64,000 nt of DNA from Ananas comosus. Lineage: Eukaryota; Streptophyta; Magnoliopsida; Poales; Bromeliaceae. Each line of letters begins with the position of its first letter. Position 1 is the stretch's first letter. Made by a program: the position numbers and the translations under genes. This document shows, piece by piece, positions 11,401 through 24,100 of this stretch. A model generated the notes under the pieces. That model saw only the letters and a list, made by a program, of their open reading frames with translations, was not told where the DNA came from and searched no databases. The DNA lies in contig NC_033628.1 of the NCBI RefSeq assembly GCF_001540865.1, positions 11,567,249 through 11,631,248 of the forward strand, given 5' to 3'.

Positions 11401-13395
11401 AATGAGGCAGAACTTAGAAATTAATAGAGAGAAGGGAGTCCATCTTAGACATGTCTTGGTTCAAACCAGCTCGGGTGCTGTTATACATGTGGTTCAAACC
11501 AGTTTACAGGTCAAATAAATGAAAAGTTTTTAAATCCTTTGTTCAAACTTTTCCTTTATTTGACCTAAATCAACTCTCAAGTGGCAAAAAAGAACTCGGA
11601 CGCACGATCTTAAACAATTAAGTAAGAAATTAAAAAAAGTTACTAGCTGGAGGTTGACCTCAAAAGAAGTGTGAGATTTGATCCCGCGCCATGCTACTGT
11701 GATCGTAGACACACCATTTGGACATAATCTTTCAAAAACTTTTTTTATAAAGGAAAAAAAATGCTCCCAATAGGCAATAATCACATGCATGCTGCTTCCT
11801 CAGTCCCTCATTATGTGGGGACTCCAACTGGCCTAAACAGTAATGAAGCTCTTAATCTTAATTAACTGGTTCGTCAAATTTAGATCATGGCAACTTTGAA
11901 CCCGGTAGTTGATTTATAGTTCGATAACTTTGCTATAATTATAAATCATGTTAAAACTTAGTTTGAGGTAGATGTTACTCCTCCTAATTATTAATCTGAT
12001 TGAGAGGGTAGTGCAAGGTTGCTTAGAATAATGAATTGCATATTCATAAATAACACTATCCATAGTCTGATTAAGTCCATGGATTTTTCTCTCCTGAAAA
12101 CTTCAAAGACAGATAAAAACTATTTCACTAGAATAATCGAGCATTTTCAAAATGATATAATTAAGGTAAACACGTACAAAACTTATTAGAACCATGGGTC
12201 ATTTTAAGTCGGCAATTCAATATTTTCAAAATTTTAATTTTAATATTTAATCTTTCAATTTATGTAATTTGATTCAGACATGTTGACTTCAAATTTTAAA
12301 TGTGTCTTTTATCTTTATAAATTTAGGTACCATATTTATTTAGCTCTTACAACTATAAATTCATTAATATAAGCAATTGGTTTAAATTTCAAACAAAGTA
12401 TAATTGACCGGCTCAAATAACATAAATTTTAAGAAATAAATAGTAAAATTAAAATTTTAAAAAATTTAGACAATCAATTTAAAATGGTATTTGAAATAAG
12501 TTCACCTACAATCAATCAATTTACCCACGAAAACGAATGTCCATTATGAAAACATCTTTGCCATTTTTAATTACTAAACACAATATCAAATGGCGTCATA
12601 AGATGTATATGATACCACACCCACTGTTGCTTACACAGATGGCAAAGCGTACGAACAATCCATTACAGCAGAATAATTCCCCACCTATAAAAGCATAACG
12701 ACGTTAGAAAAGTATAAGGACGCATAATAATAAGCATAAATCGGTTTTGGTTTGTGAAAGCGATACTCCTGCTACCAACCGACCCAAAACTACCCAAAAA
12801 AGCGATTTCACCAACAAAGAGGTTTAAATTCACAAACTTGCAGGAAAAGCACCCTTTTCTAACTTCCGAAGAGAGATTAAAAATAATCCATTTCAGCTTT
12901 TATGCCACCGCAAAAGAAGGAAAAAGAACAGTATAGTGACCTGCAAAGTGTAGCATGTGAACCAAGCTCTTGTGAACTCAATTGTTGAATTATTACACAC
13001 TCCAAATCAATATCTCTCCCCCCTTGTTAAATATTGGTATCAATAGACGAGGACCACAACAACACCCCATTTATTATCATCCTCTAAAATATTAAAAAAT
13101 TAAATAAATAAATGAATAAATTATCCCTTCCTCTTTCCCTTCTCCTCCTTCCTTTCCCTTCCTCCTCCTTTCCTCAAAATCCTTCTACGTACAGCTTAGT
13201 TGAATAGTTTTAATAATAATAATAATAACAATAATAAAGAGTAGTATTAAACAAGTGGGTATAAAAAAAAAAAAAAAAAAACCACTTCTCCTTAATTTTC
13301 CCTTGATCTCTACTCCATCCACTTCATCTGAAAATTCCATTTCAACCTCTCTGGGTTTCATTAATATTTTGCAGGTGGTTTTAAACTCGGAAAAT
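8467..13395. other. Gene-poor spacer between CcmE and the IRX7-like gene
   Basis: Nearly 5 kb without a supportable gene. It contains CcmE 3' sequence, a 55-bp tandem duplication, an ATT trinucleotide run (~9140-9160), adjacent T and A runs at 10860-10888, a very AT-rich stretch at about 12200-12500, and an AAT-rich and poly-A segment (13209-13280) just before the next gene. Short open frames at 11530-11790 and 12754-12936 have no recognisable content. Confidence 0.6.
8971..9080. repeat. Tandem duplication, two 55-bp units
   Basis: Positions 8971-9025 and 9026-9080 are essentially identical copies beginning TACTTCCCAATTTAG. The near identity suggests a recent slippage or replication-repair duplication. 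Confidence 0.9.
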
Positions 13396-14895
13396 ATGAG
13401 CTTCTTCTTCCCCAACCACCACTCTTCTTCTTCTTCTTCCTCCTCCCGCATGAAGCTGCTCCCGAGAAGAACCCACCACTTCCCCCATCATCACCACCAC
13501 CACCACCAGCACCACCACCATCGGCGTTCCCAATACTTGGAGAAGCTCAAGAAGTACTACAAATGGCTCCTGTGGCTCTCCCTCTCCCTCTACCTCTTCT
13601 TCTCCACGGCGACCTCTTCGTCCCCCTCAAAACCACCCCTCGCGCCGCCCTCTCCGACAACCCCATCGCCACAACAACTATTACTAGTAGTACTAGTAGT
13701 AATACTAGTGCTTCGTCGTCGTCGTCGCCGCCGCTGCGGATCTACGTGTACGATTTGCCGGCGCGGTACAACAGGGACTGGCTGTCGAATCCGCGGTGCG
13801 GGAGCCACCTGTTCGCGGCGGAGGTGGCGATCCACGAGGCGCTGCTGGCGCACGGCGACCGCGCCCTGGACCCGGCGGACGCCGACCTGTTCTTCGTCCC
13901 CGTCTACGTCTCCTGCAACTTCTCGACCCCCACGGGCCTCCCCTCGCTCCGCCACGCCCGCCCCCTCCTCTCCTCCGCCGTCCGCCTCCTCTCCTCCCGC
14001 TTCCCCTTCTGGAACCTCTCCCGCGGCCGCGACCACCTCTTCGTCGCCTCCCACGACTTCGCCGCCTGCTTCCACCCCATGGAGGACGTCGCCGTCGCCG
14101 ACGGCATCCCCGATTTCTTAAGGCACTCCATCCTCCTCCAGACCTTCGGCTCCCGCCGCCCCCACCCCTGCCAGCAGGCCGCCCACGTCGTCATCCCTCC
14201 CTACGTGTCCCCCGACATCGCCCTCCACCTCCCCCCCGACCCCGCCGCCGTCCCCCGCGACATCTGGGCCTTCTTCCGCGGCAAGATGGAGGTCCATCCC
14301 AAGAACATCAGCGGCCGCTTCTACAGCAAGTATATATATATATATTTTTTTTCTTTTTTACCTTTTTTTATTTAATTTTAATTTTGTTTATATATATATA
14401 TATAGGAAGGTGAGGACGGAGATATTGGAGAGGTACGGGGGGAACCCGAGATTTTACTTGAAGCGGAAGCGGTATGCGGGTTATCGGGCGGAGATAGCGC
14501 GGTCGGTGTTCTGCCTGTGCCCGCTGGGGTGGGCGCCGTGGAGCCCGCGGCTGGTGGAGGCGGTGGTGCTGGGGTGCGTGCCGGTCGTCATCGCCGACGA
14601 CATCCGGCTGCCGTTCCCGGAGGTGGTGCGCTGGGAGGAGATATCGCTGGCGGTGCCCGAGCGCGACGTGGCGCGGCTCGAGGCCGTGCTCGACCACGTG
14701 GCGGCGACCAACCTCTCCGAGATACAGCGCAACCTGTGGGACCCGGCCAAGCGCCGGGCGCTGCTGTTCCACCGCCCGATGGAGGAGGGCGACGCCACGT
14801 GGCAGGCGATGAGGGAGCTGCGCGCCATGCTCGGCCGGTCCCGGCGGAGGAGGCGGCCGCGCGGCGAATCCGGAGCCGACACGTGGAGGAGGTAG
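13396..14895 (+). CDS. IRX7/FRA8-type glucuronoxylan glycosyltransferase (GT47, exostosin family), frame conflict after the membrane anchor
   Basis: Golgi type II glycosyltransferase of the GT47 exostosin family, closest in appearance to FRA8/IRX7/F8H, needed for the xylan reducing-end sequence in secondary walls. Exon 1 is 13396-14329 and exon 2 is 14406-14895, rejoining as ...GRFYSK-KVRT. The 76-bp intron is mostly TA repeats. The catalytic part contains RIYVYDLPARYNRDW, HLFAAEVAIHEALL, ADLFFVPVYVSCNFST, FFRGKMEVHPKNISG and FCLCPLGWAPWSPRLVEA, all characteristic of the family. The N-terminal frame from ATG 13396 gives MSFFFPN, a His-rich tail, and a signal anchor KWLLWLSLSLYLFFS. That frame is one base out of phase with the catalytic frame, and the conflict lies near the CCCCC run at 13622-13626. 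The only in-frame alternative start is ATG 13563, which lacks the normal anchor. About 474 aa if joined. Confidence 0.85.
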
Positions 14896-16261
14896 GATCT
14901 TTTCGATGCGCGGTCGCGGTGGTTGTTGTTTTTTTTTGTTGCTGTTGTTGTGGGCATCAGCTGGCCTGGTTTTTTTTTGTTTTCTTGGTCTACTCGTCGT
15001 GGTCACGACTCACGACTCACTAGAGAGAGAGAGAGGAATGTGGGCCCCGCCTCCCCGCTATACAGTTGTTAGATTAGATAGTACGTGCTGAGTTGGTACT
15101 CCAACACGCTGTTTATAAATTTTTTATTTAAAAAAAAAAAAGAAATTCAACAAAAGGACGTGAAGAAGACTAGATCCATTCAACAAAAGTAAAAAAAAAA
15201 AAAAAACAAAACAAAAGCCTGGATCTCAATCCGTTTGACGTGTATCTGTCTGTTCTTAGTAGAAGAAAAATGGATGGAGTTTTCACACTTTTCAATTACA
15301 AGTCATGGAACCACCTCTGCGGCTCTGCCACTCTATTATTATGATATAATAATAATGATATAAGAGCAAATCTTGCTAATATATTCGAAAGTAAGTGTAC
15401 ATTTTGTACTTATGTTAGGTAAATTGCAAATTTGGTCCTCCAACTAGGAGAAGTTTGCTCCTTTAGTTCTTCAATTTTTTATTTATTACAATTTCTAACT
15501 CAAAACTGTTAAAATTATTATAAACAAACTTCATGATTAAATTTAGTTAATCAACTATTAATGTGTCGCTAATATAAAAATGATATAACAGTATTATAAT
15601 TGATGATACATATAAGATATTTTATTATTTTTATGTCAGCAACATGCCACATTTGGTTAATTAAAGTGGTCGCGAATTTTTATCACAATAATTCTAAAAA
15701 ATCGACCCAAAACTTATAACAAAATTCAAGTTTAAGAACCAAAGTATCTTGCGCTCTATAGTTTGAAGAGCAAATATGCAATTTTTTCCCTTTTATTTTT
15801 TCAAGAGACCGTGCACGTACACTAAAATGAATGTAAATCTTACCCCTCTCGTATCCAAGGGCCAATTTTCTTTTATTCTTATCAATGTTTTGTTTTAATA
15901 CTAAAGATTTTGAGTGACAAGATGTGTATCTTACATCTATTGTGGAATGTGCCGGTAATGTTTTTCTCTTTTCAATCCAAAGTCTAGTTTTTCTTTTTTT
16001 TATTAGTCTTATTGCTTTCGTAATTTTTTTAATACTAAAAATTTAGAAGTGTTGTCTACAATTTTTGAATTAAAATTTACATGCAAAAGTGACGGGTACA
16101 AATAGCATTCCTCTTTATGGTATTCTTAAATTTGAATCTGTGCTGTACTGGGCCGGGCTGGGTCGCCTAAAATTAAACCATGGCTCAGGACGGCCCATAA
16201 TCCGGACTGGGCCGGGACGTGCCGGCCCACGAGTTAGTACTTTTCCTTGGATCAAAATTTT

Positions 16262-16301
<40 letters not shown>

Positions 16302-16484
16302 TTTAATGAGTTTATTAGTTATCAATTTCTATTTATCTTATTTTTTGCTAAAAAGTATAATTATAATTGTTAAAGTTGATAAGTTTATGTAAAATTCTAT
16401 TCAAAAAAATGAAAAGGAAAATAACAAATACCAAACAAGGAAAGTGTCTTGACCCTACCGAAAAAAAGATAGGGAGATCATAAG
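14896..16484. other. Spacer downstream of the IRX7-like gene
   Basis: AT-rich non-coding sequence holding the IRX7-like 3' UTR. At 16140-16230 there is a short GGGCCGGGC/GGCCC-rich patch that resembles the subterminal sequence of the hAT-like element just downstream and may be a fragment of a relative. No gene is supported. Confidence 0.5.
16269..16298. repeat. (TA)n microsatellite
   Basis: An uninterrupted run of TA dinucleotides of about 30 bp in intergenic DNA. Confidence 0.9.
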
Positions 16485-17120
16485 TAGGGGTGGAACTGGG
16501 CCGGGCTTGGATCGAGTTATACTATACCCGAGCCCGGCCCCAAAAAAATCGGGCTTAGAGTCCGGATTTTACCCAATTTTTAAAAAACTTAAGACCCGGC
16601 CCAGGCCCAAGTCAAATGCCCAATACCCATCGGGTTTTGTGGAGGCCCACTTGATATATTTGTCACATAACACAAATATAAATTTTTTTGTATAAAATAA
16701 AAATAAAATAAAATATTCTCATATTAAATAATGTATATTATATATAATGTTAAGATATATGAATATAACTAAGTAAAATAATAGGTACTATATATTTTTA
16801 CTTATAGATATGTATAATTGTATGTAAAAATATTATTTATAATATATACTCATCTGGAAACTAAATATTTAGTTATATTTATAACATATCATCATATATA
16901 TATTTCTTATATGGACAAATATATTATATGTATATAACCAAATATCTTATTTGTACGGCTCGGGCTGGGCTTGAACATGTTCAAATAGGCCCAAATTTTT
17001 TCGGGCTTAATTTTTAAGGCCGGGTCAGATCCAAAATTATAATTTGGATAGCCAAAGTCCGGTCCATACATGGCCCATCAGGCAGGACCTTGTTTAGGCT
17101 CGGGTCCAGTTCAACCCCTA
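16485..17120. mobile_element. Non-autonomous hAT-type DNA transposon with 8-bp target duplication
   Basis: The 636-bp element starts TAGGGGTGGAACTGGGCC, and the reverse complement of its right end starts TAGGGGTTGAACTGGACC, giving imperfect terminal inverted repeats of the hAT TAGGG type. It is flanked by perfect 8-bp direct repeats ATCATAAG at 16477-16484 and 17121-17128, the duplication length typical of hAT insertions. Subterminal regions are dense in CCCGG/GGGCC motifs. The AT-rich middle encodes no transposase, so any movement would need a transposase supplied in trans. Confidence 0.88.
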
Positions 17121-17501
17121 ATCATAAGTTAAAATAAGGCCCACCATATAAGTACTACAATAGCTTTTCCTATTTTTCTGGTAACTTTTTAAGTGAAATT
17201 TCTATGTTTGTGTAACTACATGGTAAAAAGAATTCACATTTGAATTGAGTAAACAAGCAGTAAAATATGAAAATATCATAATTAATTATTCTTTGTAGAT
17301 ATTAGCCCATAACCTAATCCTGGTTTTCACTGCTCCTCTTTCTCTATTAATTCGGTTTTAAGTATAAGTATTATTATGAACTGTAAAGCGGTTTGTTAAA
17401 CGAATGGATGCATGCGATTCCAAGGCTAGGGAGCAGTTACTTTTCTTTTTTTTGTGTACTAGCAGTGCCTGCTAACTTGAGAATAAGTTTATTATATAAC
17501 A

Positions 17502-17664
17502 ACCACCGACCGTCCCTATAGCAAGTGGCAAAGGGCTTAGTGGTTGATACTCGAGACCCAAGTTCGAATATTAGTTGATTTACATTTCTAGCTAAATTTA
17601 TTTTTAAATGAAATAAATGAAGCGGATAACGTACTACCTATCCCTCTCTAAAAAAAAAAAAAAA
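17502..17664 (+). mobile_element. tRNA-derived SINE, copy 2, with 14-bp target duplication
   Basis: The element has a tRNA-like head (AGCAAGTGGCAAAGGGCTTAG, A-box-like; AAGTTCGAAT, B-box-like), a short tRNA-unrelated body and a poly-A tail (17650-17664). Perfect 14-bp direct repeats TTTATTATATAACA flank it at 17488-17501 and 17665-17678, the mark of LINE-machinery retroposition. It matches the minus-strand copy at 6984-7134. The pol III promoter is inferred from the box motifs. Confidence 0.88.
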
Positions 17665-17718
17665 TTTATTATATAACAGTCACATACTCACATCATATTT
17701 ATTTATATTTATATTTTA

Positions 17719-17778
17719 TATGAATCTTGAAAGCAATTGGAATGATTATATGAATCTTGAAAGCAATTGGAATGATTA
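17719..17778. repeat. Tandem duplication, two 30-bp units
   Basis: Two identical head-to-tail copies of a 30-bp unit beginning ATATGAATCTTGAAAG, just after the SINE target duplication. Confidence 0.9.
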
Positions 17779-17939
17779 AAAACGCCACGCAATTAATAGG
17801 ACCACTATATTTTGGACTTTTTTTTTCTATCTTGGACTTTATTTGATCTTTGGTCGCATCCCAGTTGCGTAAGGCCCGTCCAATATAGGAAGAGCAAAGT
17901 GATGACGCGGCACAATCACAACCGTCCGATATACGGGCC

Positions 17940-18047
17940 CACGTGTCGGTCTCACAGCCATCTCATATAACCGTTACACTGATTCCTGTTCCCAGGCTAC
18001 AGATCCGAGGTATCGCAAGACGATACTCTCTCTACTGATGTATAAAA
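17940..18047 (+). promoter_or_regulatory. SEX4 core promoter: G-box/ABRE and TATA box
   Basis: CACGTGTC at 17940-17947 is a G-box with an ABRE extension, about 200 bp upstream of the start codon. TATAAAA at 18041-18047 is a good TATA box, 101 bp upstream of ATG 18148. A long CT microsatellite (18083-18110) lies between them and the start, inside the probable 5' UTR. A G-box would fit light or clock control of starch turnover, but that is inference. Confidence 0.6.
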
Positions 18048-18082
18048 TCCCAGATACTTCTTCTTCCTCGTCTATTCACTCA

Positions 18083-18115
<33 letters not shown>

Positions 18116-18147
18116 ATCAGCGTCCCACGGAGATATTTCGCGACGCT

Positions 18148-21100
18148 ATGAATCGCCTTCAAAGCCTCTTCATGTGAGAAATTAGCAACTACGACCTTTA
18201 ATTTTCTCTTTATTTAAGCAATTCCTTGTTTAATTTTAAGCAAATTTTGAGCAGGGAGTATCCGATTTTGGGTTCGAGATCATCGATTCGACCTACGCAA
18301 ACCCTAAAACGCCATTCAAGAAGACCTCCGGCTTTGAATTTGGCATGTGATTAGTTCGATTTCTTTCTTTGAAGAGATTATATCTTGGATTTGGATTTGA
18401 ATATGTTTTTTTTTTTTTTTTTGTCAGGGGATGGTTCGTGCTGATCTTCGAGCGAATGTCGCCAAGAACGTAAGATATTTCTCAAATCGAGTAATTTATT
18501 TTCCTATTTTGTGTTTCTTGGGAAAAGTTCGCGAAGAACAAGTGTAGTACGTTTTGAAGAGTTGTTTTCATACCGTTGTTTGATTAGTATACAGAGAGTT
18601 CTATGAACGTGGGATATCAAATTTTGAAACATTTCAGAGAGGGTTCTATGAACGGGGTATAATTTTCTGAAAAAAAAAATTAGGTACAAGGAGGTGAAGA
18701 TATAGAGCTTATTGATGAAGCCCTAGTTTCAATCATTGCGTGGTACAAGATTTTTTTTTTTTCTCTCTATATGATATGCTTTGGGGTCTTATGTTGTTTT
18801 CTTAGTCGCAGACCATTAGTTAGATGATGATATTATCCTGTTTGTATTGTTAGATGCTGTAATTAAATGATGATGTTATCCTTTTTGTATTGTTAGATGC
18901 TGTAAAAAATGATGATTTTTGAACTTTTTTTTTATAATGCTGAACACATCAGCACAGTTCTGGAGAAAGAATCACCAAAATTCAGCTTACGCCATCGTAT
19001 GTTATATGGCTTTGTGATAAGTAAACCAGTCCGGCTACCAGATTGCGAATTGCTAGCTAATGTTGTTTATTCTAGGCATCGGAAGGTCTCCTTTTTTAAA
19101 AAACTTTTTTGGTTGACAATGGATAGACTTTTTTAGGCTCATTCTGGTTCTGCTGCCAGCACTGAGAAGAGTAGCTCTGAGGCTGAAGATGTGAAATCAA
19201 CGATATATAGCAGTAATATGACGGAAGCGATGGGGGCAGGTAAATTTTTATAATTTTGATGCTTCCTGTCCTTACTTATCTGTTGGTTTAGCCAATATCA
19301 GTTTGCGTCTTGATCGAGAAACACCGTTCCTTCAAAGAAAATGCAAGTTTTGTTTTGTTTTTTTTTTGTTTTGTTTTGTTCCTTTCCTTAATCTTTTCTG
19401 GCATGCATGATGAGTATGACGAATCAGTGCTGAAGCATATTTTTGAAAATTGTGATTCAGTGTTGACATATAGGCATGAACTTGGAATGAACTACACTTT
19501 TATTCGACCAGACTTGATTGTCGGCTCTTGCTTACAGGTTCTTTTCTCATCTTCTTTTCTTTTTTCCTACTAAGCTTATTTCTTTCCTCTTTTCTACATC
19601 ATTATTTGATGTTTTTAAATTGCAGACCCCATTAGATGTCGACAAGCTTCAGAAGATTGGAGTGAGAACCATTTTTTGTTTGCAACAGAATTCAGACCTT
19701 GAGTATCCTGGCGTGTTGATAATATATCGTAGTTATATCTTGAACTTTTGAAATAATGTTTACCTGAAATTGGCGATGATAACAGCGATGACAAATATGT
19801 ACCATCTTTGGCATCCTTGAGGAATGATTTGTAGTTTTAAGCATAGTTGTCTAACTTACTAAAAGATATGAGAGTAAGAAAAGCTCTGCGGCTGTTGTAT
19901 AAAATCATAAACAGATAAAATAAAGAATTGCATCACTAAACAATGTTCAATTGGGCATAAGTTCTTTAGAATGAAGAAAGATCCAATTTCCTTTCTCCAT
20001 GCTTAATCTTTTGCTGTTAATAAAGAAAATATTTTAATTGATATATTTTTATGCTCTGGCATATGATCCTTTTTTGACCCCTGCTATTTGTTTTCTGCCA
20101 TTCTTTACTCATTTGTTACTTTTAGATTGGTTCTTCGACTTTGGAGAACTTGCATGGTAACAGGAGATAATGGGCAAGCATCTCTGTTATTTGTGTTGCT
20201 TTTCTGAAAAAGATGTTTCAGGACTAACATTTTTCAGACCAGGATGATAGAAAATTTTAAATACTAAATCAAGTTAACAGTGCCGTCCAACATTTGGAGG
20301 AAGAAACTTTAATTTATTTGTTGCAGCTATGTTTTATGTGCTAGTGCACATGGTTACTTCAAGGACCTTTTGTTGTTAAAGCATCTGTTTTGCATGCTGT
20401 TCCCAATGATGATGTTTGGCTGATCTTGAGGTTCTTGACCAGAGGCTGTTCATTGTCTGATTTATTTTCTGACACATTTATGTAGCGAAGAAATCCAAAT
20501 TGAGTTTATTCAATTTCTAAAGTTTTGTATGACTCGTAAGTTTGAGATGCCATTTTAAGTGATCAGCAACAACTGAGAAAAGCAGGACTTATTAAGGACT
20601 GGGAACTAATATTTTCCTGTGAATAGCTTTCCTCTTCTTGCTACAAAATTTTGAAATGCCTTCAAGCTGATAAAGCATCTATTAAAATGATGTATCCTTC
20701 ACTGGCGACTTCAGATACTTTGGGGTTGATATTGGTGCCATTCAAGAATATGCCCTGAAATGCAATGGCATTGAGCATTGCCGTGCTGAAATCAGGTGAA
20801 GTTGCTTTTCGAATTCATTGGTAGCTCTATCCTGTTAGCGGACGTCAACTGAATGCCTTTTCTAGCTTGTCTTCTTTTTGTGGATTATTAATTGTATCCA
20901 TTGGGCATTGATCAAGTTATTTTGTTTACCTATACGCGAAACTAGAATTTTATATATATATATTATATTGCCCATATCTGAATTAATCTTGTGTAGCCTT
21001 TCTTAGTAGTTAATTTATCTTGCAAATTGTTTACTTTAGAGTAAGGTAAAATAGCAAACTCCTATAGGTTATGAATTGTCTACTTTATCTATGGCTACTC

Positions 21101-24100
21101 GTTTACCTTGCCAGCTAGGTTTCGATCGGCGGTCTGTTTTTACCATGGATCTTAATCCATCTGAGTTGGTAAAGATAATTTGCGGACTGTAGAATATTGA
21201 AGCATTTTGTGTATTCTGGAGAACTGATATGTGAAGTCTGCTTATGTCCTCTCTTTCAACATTGGGAAACAATATGCTGATGCATCTTAGAGATGCTTGT
21301 GTACTAAAAATCGTGTCACCAAATTCTAATCCCTTATCTTTTATCATATTTTATTGGCATTTTTTTTTCTTTTTGTTTTTTCTTTTAGATGAAGCCTTCC
21401 TACTGTTATCTGGCATCATCGATATAACATGAATTGTTAAGATGCCCAAAGTCTTTAGCATGCATGACAGATACTTTGAAGTGTTAGGCTTCTACATGTT
21501 CTGATGTGAGAGAAAGCAGGGATTTTGATGCATTTGATTTGAGGATGAGGCTTCCTGCTGTGGTAAGCAAATTGCACAAGGTTGTTAACCGTAATGGTGG
21601 TGTGACTTACATACATTGCACTGCTGGGCTGGGACGGGCCCCTGCTGTTGCGGTATGGAAACTAGTTCATTAATGTCAAAATCACTTTCTTTTTACTTGC
21701 TGTCATTTTTTTTTATCCTTTCAAAACTTGATTTGCCATTGTAATCCATCAACTTTTGCTGGTAGAACCAAATAGGTGCTATTTCTTGTTGCATTCCTTT
21801 TGCAGCATTGTTTCAGTTCTTGTTAGTTTGTGAAATTGATTGAGAATTGAGAATTGAGAATTGACTGGAAAAATGAACTTCCGTGAATTTGGTGTAATGA
21901 ATTATAAAAGCCGGATATTGTTGGGTTGGGTATGATCATACGCTATGTTATTTTCAAGCTTTCTTTTTTCTAAAAATATGCTGTGATTGGATACTTCGAG
22001 CGTCTATTCCTGTTTTGCCTCCCAACTTGATTCGTATGCATGTGCAAAGATGTAATAATTAGTACGATAATAAACCTTAAATATTAATTGCAAAACAGAA
22101 AAATATTCTTATAACTTGATTTAAGGATTTTTGCCACATTATAGTCCTATTCCACATAAGTTACTAATGTTACTAGTGAATATAAACTACATATGAAGGA
22201 AGACTGTTTATTTTTCTTTTCCCTAGACTTGATGGACCTATTTGTAACACTTTCTGTGGTTGACTGAAGAATCAAGAATGCTTAATCATTTGTGGGAACA
22301 TATGAATTTTCTTTATTCATCTTATAAAACTTTGATGTTTTGAAAATACTTTTGATCTCTTGTCTGCAAGTGATTTGACTATTAAAATCAAGCAACCCAC
22401 TTTCCTCGTATGTTTCTTCATCTTCAATAATATGTTTGATCGTTTCTTGTTATACTCTTTAAGTTTATTAGTTGTCAGTTGGTAATTTTGACTACATTAT
22501 CTAGGTCGAAATTCATTTCATATTTTTTTTTTCTTCAGCTGGCATATATGTTCTGGGTTCAAGGCTATAAGCTTGGTGAAGCACATCAGATACTACTGGT
22601 AATTCTTACCAAGAAGTGCTTAATGTATCTTGCTTAAAAAAATGAGTTCATCAAATTTTTCGATATGCCGTAGCTATAATCTTGTTCCTCATGTCAAACA
22701 TTTGCACTTGATCTTTAGACTTTCCCTGGCTTAAAATGTGGTTAGGTTTGCATGCTTTTGTTGACAGGATGTTGTTCTTGACCGCTTTCAGTTGTTTCCT
22801 GTTAATGTGTCATTGTTTTGTCAATGTGACGTGCCGTTTTTCTTTTGGTTTTTGTGTTACTATTTTATCTGTTGATAAAAATATCATGATTTCGCCAATC
22901 CCAATCCTTTAAAATAGTTATTGTCTCTGTATCTCTAAGTTCTTAGTGGTGGTATTTTTCTGTTTCTCTGCCGCAAAGTATGCTTAACATCTTTCTCCAT
23001 GCGAGAGTTTCTTTCATTCTCTTCATATTAACTTGCTGTATAGTTTTTTGGTATATTTTATATTAAAACTACATAATTGGGCTAGTGCATGCTGCATTTC
23101 AGTTGGATAATCAATGTTTGTGGGAGGAAAGGGTACTTTCCTCTCCCATGTTGATGAATTTTCTGCAGATAATAATAAATGAATGTACTGTTTGATACTT
23201 CAGCCAATATGATTGATCACATACAGAATAAAACCTCATTGATTGGTGCAAACCCTACTATAAGTTGCGTATATTTTTGGTGACTCTAGGTAACTATATG
23301 CTGCCTGTTTTGTATCATCTTTTTTAATTTGAGTTACGTCTTTCTCTGTAACCGTTAATGTAATTACCGATACTTGAGTTAGTTTAACTTAATGCAAAGA
23401 ATTATTGCGTGCTTTATACTCTTGACTTACATATTTTCCTCTGTTGGTGTTCTGGTAGAATAAGCGTGCTTGTTTTCCAAAACTGGAAGCCATCAAGAGT
23501 GCAACTGCTGATATAGTAAGTCACGCTATCCTTGTACTTCATTTAATGTATTACGATGGTTTTCTCTCCAGGTATTGTAACATGTTTCTCTTTAGAAAAA
23601 CTGAAGACAGTACTGATACGTCTATAAGTTGGATAGTGCTGTGATTATTCTAAACTGTGGCTTATGCAACTTTCAAGCATACAGAAGAACCAAGTAAAAT
23701 ATTTGTTTGTTGCCCTTTTGGTCTTTTGAAGAAAATACTTTCCTCTATAAGTTGATGTACAAACCTGAAATATCCAAATCCTGCTTCCTCTGTTTATTTA
23801 ACGTAACATTATAGTTTGTTTTATAAGTTCTTACTCTAGATCATATGAAGTCTTATTCCATTAGCATCCGTCACCACTGTTGTTTCATATGGTTTATTTT
23901 CAGCATATGCGAGATTTCGGGATGGGCAGTTTATTTTTTAATTTTTCTTTAATTTTTGTTTTTCCAGTTCCGCAGGAATGTTCTAGGACGGTTGAAACTT
24001 TGAACATCACCTGAACAGTTTCATTCATTTCATGATGTATAGACTTGTTATTTATTACTAATTGTCATTGATCTGTCCTTATATTCAGCTTACAGGCCTA

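Noticed and set aside
11530..11790. Minus-strand 86-aa frame, and a possible SINE (GGATCAAATC B-box-like motif)
   Set aside because: The peptide has no recognisable features, the A-box is missing, and no second copy or target duplication is visible.
12754..12936. 60-aa plus-strand frame in the CcmE-IRX7 spacer
   Set aside because: Short, with no leader, splice partner or recognisable motif.
13590..15006. Long Arg/Pro-rich frames on both strands over the IRX7-like gene
   Set aside because: Off-frame reading of GC-rich codons; the GT47 frame carries all conserved motifs.
17520..17580. Possible tRNA gene (A-box and B-box-like motifs)
   Set aside because: No cloverleaf with paired acceptor stem can be formed, and the segment is the head of a repeated, A-tailed element with target duplications, so it is a SINE.
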